DNA from: Candidatus Binatia bacterium
GTDB taxonomy: Bacteria; Desulfobacterota; Binatia; UBA12015
Assembly: GCA_019749875.1 (NCBI GenBank)
Contig: JAIEPK010000625.1
Coordinates: 1 to 54,949, forward strand
DNA length: 54,949 nt
Direction of reading: 5' to 3'
This document shows positions 1 through 7,237 of this stretch, piece after piece (within the stretch, counting starts at the first letter, position 1; each line of letters starts with the position of its first letter). Made by a program: the position numbers and the translations under genes. The notes below the pieces were generated by a model. The model saw only the letters and a program-made list of their open reading frames with translations. It had not been told where the DNA came from and did not search any database.

Positions 1-191
1 AGGCTTAGTGCCGTTGCGGCCCCGCGGTCAACGGGTGCGCGCGTCGCGCGAGCCGCGCGACACCGAGACCCGGGGGTGCTCGCGCGCGCAACACGGGCGT
101 CGGCCACGTCCGGTCGGCGCGCCGGAGGCGGCGGCCGTTGCGGTGCCCGCGCACGCGTGCGAGACCGGGCGGCGAGCGAGACGGAGGACGC

Positions 192-980
192 ATGAGCGAC
201 GACCACACCAGCAGCGCGGACCTCGTCCTGCCGCGCTCCGACGAGCCGCCCGACTTTCGTCGTCAGGCCCGCGCCTATACGCGCTTCCGCCGCGACTACT
301 CGGGCCCGCTGTACGACGCGATCGCGGCCGCGACCGGACCGGCGGCCGGCCGGCGCGCGCTCGACCTGGGCTGCGGCACGGGCTTCGTCAGCGGGTCGCT
401 GCGCGAGCGCGGCTGGCGCGTCGTCGGCAGCGACTTCTCGCAGCCCATGCTCGCCGAGGCGCAGGCGTTTCTCGCGCCGTCGTCGCAGCTGGTGCGCGCC
501 CGCGCCGAAGCGCTCGCCCTGCGCGACGCGAGCGTCGCTCTCGTGACCTGCGGCACGGCCTTCCACTGGTTCGCGCCGCGGCCCGCGCTCGACGAGATCG
601 CCCGCGTGCTCGCACCGGGCGGCATCGCGGCGCTGTTCTGGCGGTATCCCGCCGCGGACGCGCCCACGCCGGCGCTGATCCGCGACGTGCTGCGCCGCTT
701 CGGACCCGACATCCCCGGCCAGCAGGTCTTCGTCCATCCGCCCGAGCCCTTTCTGAAGTCGACGCTGCAGCCGCTTGCGGCGCCGGTGCTGCACGGGACG
801 CTGCACTACACGCCGGCCGAGTTCCACGGCTACGCGGCCACCACCGAGTTTCTGCGCCGCTTCGCAGGCGAGCACCATGCGGCCTTCCTGGACGCGCTGC
901 GCGAGGAGCTGGTCCAGCGATACCCAAACGGCATCGACGAGCCGAGCGACGAGCACCTGTTCCTGGCACGGCGTCCGTGA
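192..980 (+). CDS. class I SAM-dependent methyltransferase
   Basis: Cytosolic methyltransferase of the Methyltransf_11/UbiE type (262 aa); the substrate cannot be read from the sequence. The glycine-rich SAM-binding motif I reads LDLGCGTGFVSG around residue 60, followed by an acidic-turn region and a motif near VTCGTAFHWF, where FHWF is typical of the group that methylates small molecules or lipids. The start is the ATG at 192 rather than the upstream in-frame ATG at 138, because GGAGG sits 5 to 6 bases before it and the extra 18 residues are low-complexity arginine/proline. It is the first gene in the window and is followed by a thioesterase on the same strand. Family is confident; substrate unknown. 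Confidence 0.85.
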   Translation: MSDDHTSSADLVLPRSDEPPDFRRQARAYTRFRRDYSGPLYDAIAAATGPAAGRRALDLGCGTGFVSGSLRERGWRVVGSDFSQPMLAEAQAFLAPSSQLVRARAEALALRDASVALVTCGTAFHWFAPRPALDEIARVLAPGGIAALFWRYPAADAPTPALIRDVLRRFGPDIPGQQVFVHPPEPFLKSTLQPLAAPVLHGTLHYTPAEFHGYAATTEFLRRFAGEHHAAFLDALREELVQRYPNGIDEPSDEHLFLARRP

Positions 981-1052
981 CGGCGCGGCGCCGATGACGC
1001 AGGTTGTCGGGCGTCGAGGCGATCGCTAGCGTTGCCGGCGCCGGTTTCCGCC

Positions 1053-1496
1053 ATGCGACGCCAGATCTGGTTCGACGACGACCGCAACGGTCGCTGCTTC
1101 GGCTGCGGGGCGGACAATCCGTCCGGCCTGCGACTCTCGTTCTTCGAGACCGACGAGGGCGCCGAGGTGGAGTACGCGGTGCCGTCCGACCTCGAAGGCG
1201 CCCCGGGCATCGTGCACGGCGGCATCCAGGCGACGCTGCTCGACGAGGCCATGTGCATGACGGCGTATGCCAAGGCGGGTACGCCGGTCGTCACCGGCGA
1301 GCTCACCGTGCGCTATCTGCGGACCGTGCCGACCGCGACCCCGCTGCGGATCGCCGGGCGGATCACCGAGACGCGCGGGCGGAGCTTCTTCATCGAGGGA
1401 ACCATCCGTCTCGCCGCGACCGGCGAAGAGCTGACCCGCGCCCGCGGCCGCTTCTTCGCAGCCGCTGCGGATCAGCCGCAGGAGACCTCAGCGTGA
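1053..1496 (+). CDS. PaaI-type hotdog-fold acyl-CoA thioesterase
   Basis: Predicted acyl-CoA thioesterase (147 aa) that would hydrolyse acyl-CoA or aromatic-CoA thioesters in the cytosol. The N terminus has a CFGCG motif seen in many stand-alone 4HBT proteins, and the hotdog core reads GIVHGGIQATLLDEAM, with the HGG turn and the acidic residue expected at the active site. The ORF track starts at an upstream TTG (1032); the ATG at 1053 begins just before the conserved RRQIWFDDD segment and is preferred, although neither start has a strong Shine-Dalgarno. It overlaps the next gene by 4 bases (GTGA), so the two are translationally coupled and probably process related ester or thioester substrates. 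Confidence 0.85.
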   Translation: MRRQIWFDDDRNGRCFGCGADNPSGLRLSFFETDEGAEVEYAVPSDLEGAPGIVHGGIQATLLDEAMCMTAYAKAGTPVVTGELTVRYLRTVPTATPLRIAGRITETRGRSFFIEGTIRLAATGEELTRARGRFFAAAADQPQETSA

Positions 1497-2827
1497 CATC
1501 CGTCCTCTTTCTCGTCGCGAGCCTCGTCGGGGCGTGGTTCACCTTCAACGCCTTCAACCCGATGATCGTGCAGCGCCGGCGCTCGGTGATCAGCTTCTTC
1601 GCGGGCTGGCTCACCGCCGAGCTCGCGCTGCACCACGTCGCTTGGCAGGTCGCGGCGGCGATCGTGTTCATCGCGCTGGGCGCCCTCCATGCCTGGCCCG
1701 GCAAGCTCGCCCTGCTGATCTCGCTCGTGTCGTGGGCCGGGCTGATCCTGCTGTTCCGCCGCGCGAGCCAGGCCGAGCGCGTGTGCACCGAGGCGCTGCG
1801 CAACGGTCTCGGTGTCGATTACGAGGAGCGCATCCTGCCGGAGCTGCGGCCGCTCTTGAGCCACGGCATCAACTGGCGCGAGATCGCGCTGCCGTTCGCG
1901 ATGCGCGACCCGCGCGTCGAGCGCATCCGTGACGTGGTGTACGCCGACGGCGGCCGGCGTGGCGCGTCGCGCGGCCTGAAGCTCGATCTGTACCGGGCAC
2001 GCGAGGGCGCGCCGGGCGAGGTCGCCGGGACGCGCCGGCCGCGACCGATCCTGCTGCAGGTGCACGGCGGCGCGTGGATCCTCGGCAGCAAGAACGAGCA
2101 GGGCATCCCGCTCATGCAGCGCATGGCGTCGCACGGCTGGCTGTGCGCCGCGATCGACTACCGCCTGAGCCCGCACGCGACGTTCCCGGACCACGTGGTG
2201 GACGTCAAGCGCGCGATTCGCTGGCTGAAGGAGCACGCGGCCGAGCATGGCGCCGATCCGGACTTCATCGTCGTCACGGGCGGCTCGGCCGGCGGGCACC
2301 TGTCGTCGCTCGCGGCGCTGACACCGAACGCACCCGAGTTCCAGCCGGGCTTCGAGGACGTGGACACGCGCGTCCAGGGCTGCGTCGCGTTCTACGGCGT
2401 CTACGACTTCACCAACCGCGACGGCGTCTATCGCCACGACGGGCTGCAGCGCGTGCTGACGCAGCACGTGATGAAGAGGCGGCTCGAGGACGCTCGCCCG
2501 CTCTACGAGCAGGCGTCGCCGCTCTACCGCGTGAACGCGGAGGCGCCGCCATTCTTCCTCGTGCACGGCGACTTCGACTCGCTGGTGCCGGTCGCCGAGG
2601 CGCGCGGCATGTATGCGGCGTTGCGCGCGGTGTCGCGTGCGCCGGTCGCGTATGCGGAGATCCCCGGCGCGCAGCACGCCTTCGAGATCTTCCCGTCGCT
2701 GCGCAGCGCGCTCGCGATCGATGGCGTCGAGCGCTTTCTGTTCCTGGTGTACAGCGAGCACCTGCGCCGGCGTGCAGCAGCGTCCGCCGCGCACGAGGGC
2801 AGCGAGCCCGACCGCCGCGCGTCCTGA
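1493..2827 (+). CDS. membrane-anchored alpha/beta hydrolase (HSL/acetyl-esterase type)
   Basis: A 444-aa hydrolase with an N-terminal membrane region of three to four hydrophobic segments (about residues 1-85) and a C-terminal alpha/beta-hydrolase fold-3 domain. The oxyanion-hole motif HGGAW is near residue 190, the nucleophile elbow GGSAGG near 262, a likely catalytic Asp in VHGDFDS near 357 and His in GAQHAF near 393, so the triad appears complete. Known relatives cleave short acyl or carboxyl esters. The GTG start at 1493 overlaps the thioesterase stop and has GGAG upstream; the longer 607-aa ORF in the track only reads through the thioesterase gene. The membrane anchor is an unusual addition. 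Family confident, substrate unknown. Confidence 0.85.
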   Translation: MTSVLFLVASLVGAWFTFNAFNPMIVQRRRSVISFFAGWLTAELALHHVAWQVAAAIVFIALGALHAWPGKLALLISLVSWAGLILLFRRASQAERVCTEALRNGLGVDYEERILPELRPLLSHGINWREIALPFAMRDPRVERIRDVVYADGGRRGASRGLKLDLYRAREGAPGEVAGTRRPRPILLQVHGGAWILGSKNEQGIPLMQRMASHGWLCAAIDYRLSPHATFPDHVVDVKRAIRWLKEHAAEHGADPDFIVVTGGSAGGHLSSLAALTPNAPEFQPGFEDVDTRVQGCVAFYGVYDFTNRDGVYRHDGLQRVLTQHVMKRRLEDARPLYEQASPLYRVNAEAPPFFLVHGDFDSLVPVAEARGMYAALRAVSRAPVAYAEIPGAQHAFEIFPSLRSALAIDGVERFLFLVYSEHLRRRAAASAAHEGSEPDRRAS

Positions 2828-2860
2828 CGGGGCGCCGCGGCGCAACGGCGTCGCACGGGG

Positions 2861-3487
2861 TCATGCCGCGGCGAAGCGCTGCACCTCGGCACGCAGCTCG
2901 TCGAGCTGGCTCTCGAAGAAGTGCCCGGCGCCGCGCACCACGTGCACGTCCGCCTGCGCGACGCCGAGCCGCTCGAGCTTGTCGCGCAGGAGCGAGAGCG
3001 GTGCGACGTCGTCGCGATCGCCGTGCACGAAGAGCTTGGGCTTCGCGCAGCTCGCGAGAAAGCCGAAGTCGTACATGCCCGCCGGCGCCGCGATCGCGAC
3101 CATGCGGTGCACGCGCGCATCGCTGCAGCCGAGCTTCAGCGCGACCGCCGAGCCGAACGAGAAGCCCGCCACCAGCACCTGCTTCGCGGCCGGCTGCTGG
3201 GCGAGCAGGAAGTCGAGCGCCTCGCGCGCGTCGTCGACCTCGCCGACGCCGCGATCGTGCGCGCCCGAGCTGCCGCCGACGCCGCGGAAGTTGATGCGCA
3301 GCGTCTCGTAGCCCGCGTCGTGCAGGGCGCGCGCGGTGTGGAAGACGACCGGGTTGTGCATGGTGCCGCCGTAGAGCGGGTGCGGGTGGAGGACGAGGGC
3401 CACACGCTCCGCGAGCTCGCTGGTCGGGCGGTAGATCGCCTCGAGCTGGCCGTGGCTGCAGGGGATGGAGGTTTTGCCGGCGAACAT
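2861..3487 (-). CDS. alpha/beta hydrolase, dienelactone-hydrolase-like small form
   Basis: Compact 208-aa alpha/beta hydrolase. It carries HPHPLYGGTM in the first third and the nucleophile elbow GFSFGS near residue 105, followed by a C-terminal GAGHFFE that supplies the His; HGDRDDV gives the acidic residue. The HPHPxxGG signature is typical of a widespread, poorly characterised family annotated as alpha/beta hydrolase or CocE/NonD-like. It converges on the preceding hydrolase with a 33-base gap. Its start region overlaps the 5' end of the track ORF that begins at 3465, but the real start of that next gene is farther in, so the true arrangement is divergent with about 100 bases between starts. 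Confidence 0.85.
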   Translation of the reverse strand: MFAGKTSIPCSHGQLEAIYRPTSELAERVALVLHPHPLYGGTMHNPVVFHTARALHDAGYETLRINFRGVGGSSGAHDRGVGEVDDAREALDFLLAQQPAAKQVLVAGFSFGSAVALKLGCSDARVHRMVAIAAPAGMYDFGFLASCAKPKLFVHGDRDDVAPLSLLRDKLERLGVAQADVHVVRGAGHFFESQLDELRAEVQRFAAA

Positions 3488-3590
3488 GACTTCAGATTAC
3501 ATGCCCCGGCACCGCAGTGAAGCGGCGCAGTGCGCGACGTTCGGCGCACGCGACCTCGTCGTCGCGGCGCTCCAGGCAGCGGAGGACGAC

Positions 3591-3947
3591 ATGCCGAATC
3601 TGTGGATCACGGGCCTCGACCGCGAGCAGGCCAAGACCTTCAGCAGTCTCGCGTCCGACCTCTTCGAGCGCGAGCTCGGCACGCGGCGCGACGCGATCTA
3701 CGTCTACCTGCGCGACGCCGAGCTGTTCCGCGACGGCAACCCGGCGGAGCTGCCGACCATCATCGAGATCAGCTGGATCCGCCGCCCGCGCGAGCACTTC
3801 GAGAAGGCCGCGGCGGGCCTCACCCGAATCGTCAAGCAAGAACTGGGACGCACCGGATCCGTGCAGGTCGAGCTGCACGAGAAGTGGGACGACGCGACGA
3901 TCGACGGCGAGACCTGCGCCGCCTGGGCGGCGCGCAATCGGCGTTGA
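3591..3947 (+). CDS. DUF1904 / tautomerase-superfamily-like small protein
   Basis: A 118-aa cytosolic protein. The start at 3591 has GGAGGA about 5 bases upstream and gives a protein beginning MPNLWITG, i.e. with Pro directly after the initiator Met as in 4-oxalocrotonate-tautomerase-like proteins, where Pro1 is the catalytic base. The later pattern (VYLRDAELFRDG, TIIEISWIRR) matches my recollection of the DUF1904 family. The ORF track extends to 3465, but that N terminus is not conserved-looking. Enzymatic function is inferred only from the Pro1 start and fold family. A GC palindrome follows 3 bases after the stop. Confidence 0.65.
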   Translation: MPNLWITGLDREQAKTFSSLASDLFERELGTRRDAIYVYLRDAELFRDGNPAELPTIIEISWIRRPREHFEKAAAGLTRIVKQELGRTGSVQVELHEKWDDATIDGETCAAWAARNRR

Positions 3948-3950
3948 CGA

Positions 3951-3968
3951 CGGCCTCGCGCGAGGCCG
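3951..3968. terminator. 18-nt perfect GC palindrome just after a stop codon
   Basis: CGGCCTCGCGCGAGGCCG is a perfect inverted repeat starting 3 bases after the TGA of the tautomerase-like gene. It could fold into a short hairpin and act as a 3'-end stabiliser or weak terminator. No T-tract follows, so intrinsic termination is uncertain. Confidence 0.35.
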
Positions 3969-3983
3969 ATGTTGCCCACCGGC

Positions 3984-4089
3984 AGCGGCTCGTGCACGCG
4001 AGCCGCTGGCGAGCGCGGAGCGCCAGCCACCGCAGGGATTGGGGCCCCGTCAAGCTCAGATTGAAGGGGCGAGGGGGCGCGTGCCCCCT
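3984..4089 (-). repeat. 3'-flank hairpin element, copy A
   Basis: This lies directly after the stop of the solute-binding lipoprotein (minus strand). Nearest the stop is a hairpin with stem AGGGGGC/GCCCCCT and loop GCGT (4072-4089), then a second imperfect hairpin closed by CCCC/GGGG, then a perfect 9-bp hairpin AGCGGCTCG/CGAGCCGCT (3984-4007). A second copy with the same first hairpin and the shared blocks TCGTGCACGCGAGC and GAGCGCGGAGCG lies after ilvB at 32643-32745. It is probably both a terminator and a dispersed repeat. Confidence 0.55.
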
Positions 4090-4097
4090 AGTTTCGA

Positions 4098-4919
4098 TCA
4101 GCGTGCCTTGTAGAGCGGGATCCAGCGCTTGATGGTGCGGTCGACGAAGCCGTCGGCCTTCCAGTTGGCGAGCGAGGCATTGGCGGCGGCGCGCAGATCG
4201 TCGTCCTGCGGGCGGAAGCCCCAGCCGATCTGCTCCTGCGTGAGCAGCGGGCGGATCAGCGGGCGCAGCGTGCCGTCGTGCACCGATGCGTACCAGGCGA
4301 CCGTCGGCGCATCGGTCACGAAGGCGTCGATGCGCGACTGCACGAGGTCGGCGACGCCGTCGGAGTTGCTCAGGTAGGGGAAGACCTGGCCGCCGCGGTA
4401 GTTCTGCGTGACGTAGGTGTCGGCCGTCGTGCCGCGCGTGACGCCGACGCGCAGCGAGCCGCCGAGCGCCTGCGCCGGCGTCTGGTAGGCGTCGCCGAGG
4501 TTGTTGCGGATCAGGACCGAGAGGCCGGAATCCATGTACGGCTCGCTGAACGCGACGCGCATGCTGCGCAGCCGCGTGATCGTCATGCCGGACATGATGA
4601 TGTCGATCTGACCGTTGACCAGCGCGGGGATGAGCTCGTTCCAGGTGAGCGCGATCACGCGCAGCGGCCGCTTCAAGTCGAAGGACAGTCGCTTCGCGAA
4701 GTCCACCTCGATACCGACCGCGCTGATCTGCTGGCCCTCCTGCATGACGAACGGCGGCGAGTCGAGCGTGATGCCGACGCGGATCTCGGGCGCCTGCGGC
4801 ACGGGCGGCGGGGGCGGCGGCTGGCTCGGCCGCGACGAGGCGCAGCCGGCCAACAGCACCGTCAGCGCGAGAAGCGCGGCCGTGCCGTGCGCCCAGAGCG
4901 TCCGTCGTGTCGTCGTCAT
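4098..4919 (-). CDS. solute-binding lipoprotein, polar amino-acid type (SBP_bac_3)
   Basis: Periplasmic ligand-binding protein of the amino-acid ABC transporter family (273 aa). A signal peptide with lipobox LLAGC near residue 25 marks it as a lipoprotein; a Pro-rich linker follows, then the SBP_bac_3 domain (IRVGITLDSPPFVM, later IDIIMSGMTITRLRSM and IDAFVTDAP). The ATG at 4919 has AAGGGGG six bases upstream; the track start at 4925 is a TTG two codons earlier. No permease or ATPase genes are adjacent, so it may serve a distant transporter, act as a sensor, or have a stress role with the pump operon upstream on the same strand. It ends in the repeat element described above. Confidence 0.88.
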   Translation of the reverse strand: MTTTRRTLWAHGTAALLALTVLLAGCASSRPSQPPPPPPVPQAPEIRVGITLDSPPFVMQEGQQISAVGIEVDFAKRLSFDLKRPLRVIALTWNELIPALVNGQIDIIMSGMTITRLRSMRVAFSEPYMDSGLSVLIRNNLGDAYQTPAQALGGSLRVGVTRGTTADTYVTQNYRGGQVFPYLSNSDGVADLVQSRIDAFVTDAPTVAWYASVHDGTLRPLIRPLLTQEQIGWGFRPQDDDLRAAANASLANWKADGFVDRTIKRWIPLYKAR

Positions 4920-4965
4920 CCACAACCCCCTTCGCGATGCGCCTGCGCATCGCCCGCTGCGCCGC

Positions 4966-5268
4966 TTACTGCTGTGCGCCCTTCTGGTAGCCGGCCGAGT
5001 AACCCTGCTGGTAGGAGCTCTGCTTCGACTTCTCGTACTGATCGTAGGCGTAACCGCCGATCAAGCCGGCGCCCGCACCGGCCGCGGCGCCGAGGCCGGC
5101 GTTGCCGGCGATCGCGCCGATGATCGCACCACCGGCCGCGCCCATCGCGCCACCGCTCAGCGTGCGCTGCTGCGTCGTGGTCATGTTCGAGCAGCCGCTT
5201 CCCACCGTCGCGCAGGCGCCGAGCAGGGTCACGGCGAGCACGCACGTGGTCGTCCGGTGGCGGTTCAT
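4966..5268 (-). CDS. glycine-zipper envelope protein
   Basis: A 100-aa protein with an N-terminal signal sequence ending in a possible lipobox (LLGAC near residue 19), then a glycine-zipper membrane segment (GGAMGAAGGAIIGAIAG repeated as GLGAAAGAGAGLIGG) typical of Gly-zipper/OmpA-like small lipoproteins. The C-terminal tail is Tyr/Gln-rich (YQQGYSAGYQKG), a feature of osmotically induced SlyB- or YMGG-like proteins. Its ATG overlaps the stop of the upstream Rap1a-like gene by 4 bases, indicating translational coupling. Role in envelope stress is inferred; no enzymatic function expected. Confidence 0.75.
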   Translation of the reverse strand: MNRHRTTTCVLAVTLLGACATVGSGCSNMTTTQQRTLSGGAMGAAGGAIIGAIAGNAGLGAAAGAGAGLIGGYAYDQYEKSKQSSYQQGYSAGYQKGAQQ

Positions 5269-5681
5269 TTCTTCTTCCCTCCCGTCTGCGCCGGCTTCTC
5301 GGGCGCCTTGCACGGGTACGTCTCGACCAGATAGCGCGTGATCGCGTCGGGAGCCTTGTCCTTCAGGTACTGCGGGTTGGCCTTCAGCCAGGCGATGAAC
5401 TTCTCGACCGCCTGCGTGCGGGTCGGCACCGGCTCGGGAAGGCAGACCACCGGGTGCGACTTGCCGTGGCCGAAGATCGCCAGGTGGTACTGGTAGGCGC
5501 CGACCAGATAGCCGTGGCAGAACGCGATCGACGCCGCATACAGCGCGTCGCTCTCGGGCACGGTGCAGACGTCGACGACGTCCTGCGCGTCGACGATCAA
5601 GAAGTCGTCGCGCTCGACGGCCGCACCGGACGACGGCCACAGCCAGAAGCTCGCAAGCGCGAGCAGGATCCATCTGCGCAT
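5265..5681 (-). CDS. secreted Rap1a/Tai-like domain protein
   Basis: A 138-aa exported protein. Signal peptide MRRWILLALASFWLWPSSG is followed by a small domain with four Cys (VCTVP, AFCHGYL, VVCLPEP, TYPCKAP) and the FCHGYLVGA pattern that matches the Rap1a immunity-protein family as I remember it. In Serratia, Rap1a neutralises a type VI effector, but no effector or T6SS gene is present here and many environmental homologues lie in unrelated contexts. The ATG at 5681 has AGGAGGAG upstream. It is 59 bases downstream of the outer-membrane channel gene and coupled to the glycine-zipper gene, so it probably belongs to the pump transcript. Confidence 0.65.
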   Translation of the reverse strand: MRRWILLALASFWLWPSSGAAVERDDFLIVDAQDVVDVCTVPESDALYAASIAFCHGYLVGAYQYHLAIFGHGKSHPVVCLPEPVPTRTQAVEKFIAWLKANPQYLKDKAPDAITRYLVETYPCKAPEKPAQTGGKKK

Positions 5682-5740
5682 CCGCACTCCTCCTCTTGCT
5701 CGACCACGGCGCACGCGCGCGCCGGCGTCGTGCGGCGAGC

Positions 5741-7237
5741 TCATGGGAACATCACCCAGGGCGTGGTTCCTTCGGGAACGGGCGCGGCATCGGGCGCCGC
5801 GGGGCCGGTCCAGTCGGCATCGGGAAGCTTCCAGCCGCCGCCGAGCGCCCGATACAGATCGACCACCACGAGCAGCTGGTCGCGCTGCGACTGGGCGAGC
5901 GCGTTCTCCGCCGGGAACAGCAGCTGCTGAGCCTCGAGGACCTCGTAGTAGTTGGCGAGGCCTTGATTGTAGCGCAGGAGGGCGAGCCGCACGGACTCGC
6001 TGTACGCCTGCACGGTCTTCGCTCGTGCGGCCGTGACGTCGACCAGCTTGTCCTGCGCGACCAGCGTCGTGGACACCTCGGAGAACGCCGTCACCAGCGT
6101 CTGCTCCCATTGCAGCTTCGCCTGCTCCCACTGCGCGACCTGCGCGTAGTACTGCTCGAGCAGCTGTCCGCCGGTGAAGATCGGGCCCCCGATCGAGCCG
6201 ACCAGGTTCCAGATGTTGGCGCTGCCCTTCACGACGTCGGACAGCTCGGTGCTCTGACCACCGTAGAGGCTGGTGAGGCCGATGCGCGGGAAGAAGTTCG
6301 CGACCGCCACACCGACCTGCGCGTTCGCGCTGCGGATGGTCTGCTCGGCCTGCTGCACGTCGGGACGACGCTCGAGCAGCTCGGCCGGCAGGCCGGGCGG
6401 GGTCTGCGGCGGCGTCGTCTGCTGGACGAGCGGCTTGCCACGCGGGACCGGGCCCGGGTTGCGCCCGAGGAGGACGTTGATCTGGTTCTCCTTCGCCACG
6501 ATCTGCGCCTGCAGGCTCGGGATGGACGCCTCGGCTTCATACAGCGCCGCGGCCGCGCGCTCGGTCTGCAGCTTGGAGCCGACCCCGCCCTCGTAGCGGC
6601 GGGTGAAGAGCTGCAGGGTGTCGCGGAACGACTGCACGCTGTCGTAGGCGATCTCGAGCTCGCGATCGAGCTCGATGAGCTCGAAGTAGCGCAGCGCGAC
6701 GGTGCTCACGAGCGTCAGCATGACGCCGCGCCGGAACGCGTCGGTGGCGAGCATCTCGGCCTGCGCGGCTTCGGTCGCACGGCGGATGCGGCCCCAGACG
6801 TCGATCTCCCAGGCGAGGTTGAAGGCACCGGCGAACAGGTCGTAGGTCGCATTGGGCTGCCCGGGGAAGACCAGCGCGCGCTGCCGCGACGCCGTGCCCT
6901 GGTAGCCGATCTGCGGCAGGAGCGGAGCGCGGGCGACGCCGACTAGAGCGTTCGCCTGCTCGACGCGCGCGACCGCGGTGCGCAGGTCGTAGTTGTTCTG
7001 CACCGCCTCGGTCACCAGCCGCTGCAGGACGGGGTCGGAGAAGACGTCCCACCAGGGCAGGTCGGCGAGCGACGCGATCTCGACCGGCTGCGGCTGCCCG
7101 TAGTAGTCGGGCGGCGGATCGGACTTCGGCCGCACGTAGTTCGGTCCGACCGGACAGCCGGCCGCGAACGTCAGCAGGCAGAGCAGGGCGGCGACGGATG
7201 CGAGGCCGCGCTTCCTCGATGCGCGCGCGGTGCTCAC
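5741..7237 (-). CDS. outer-membrane efflux lipoprotein, NodT/OprM family
   Basis: TolC-like outer-membrane channel of a tripartite RND pump (498 aa, usual length). The N terminus carries a signal peptide with lipobox FAAGC and the family hallmark PVGPNYVRP straight after it; two OEP repeats follow, with typical segments such as LVTEAVQNNYDLRTA and the second-repeat ANAQVGVAVANFFPRIGL. It exports drugs or lipophilic compounds through the outer membrane. The GTG start at 7237 overlaps the RND pump stop by 4 bases (GTGA), so translation is coupled. The 1586-aa track ORF only continues through the pump gene in a wrong frame. Confidence 0.93.
   Translation of the reverse strand: MSTARASRKRGLASVAALLCLLTFAAGCPVGPNYVRPKSDPPPDYYGQPQPVEIASLADLPWWDVFSDPVLQRLVTEAVQNNYDLRTAVARVEQANALVGVARAPLLPQIGYQGTASRQRALVFPGQPNATYDLFAGAFNLAWEIDVWGRIRRATEAAQAEMLATDAFRRGVMLTLVSTVALRYFELIELDRELEIAYDSVQSFRDTLQLFTRRYEGGVGSKLQTERAAAALYEAEASIPSLQAQIVAKENQINVLLGRNPGPVPRGKPLVQQTTPPQTPPGLPAELLERRPDVQQAEQTIRSANAQVGVAVANFFPRIGLTSLYGGQSTELSDVVKGSANIWNLVGSIGGPIFTGGQLLEQYYAQVAQWEQAKLQWEQTLVTAFSEVSTTLVAQDKLVDVTAARAKTVQAYSESVRLALLRYNQGLANYYEVLEAQQLLFPAENALAQSQRDQLLVVVDLYRALGGGWKLPDADWTGPAAPDAAPVPEGTTPWVMFP

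Noticed and set aside
1-191. Possible gene at the left edge
   Set aside because: Frames crossing it are Arg-rich shadows; nothing recognisable precedes the methyltransferase.
5265-5681. Type VI secretion immunity gene
   Set aside because: Rap1a-like domain only; no effector or T6SS component is present in the window, so an immunity role is not claimed.
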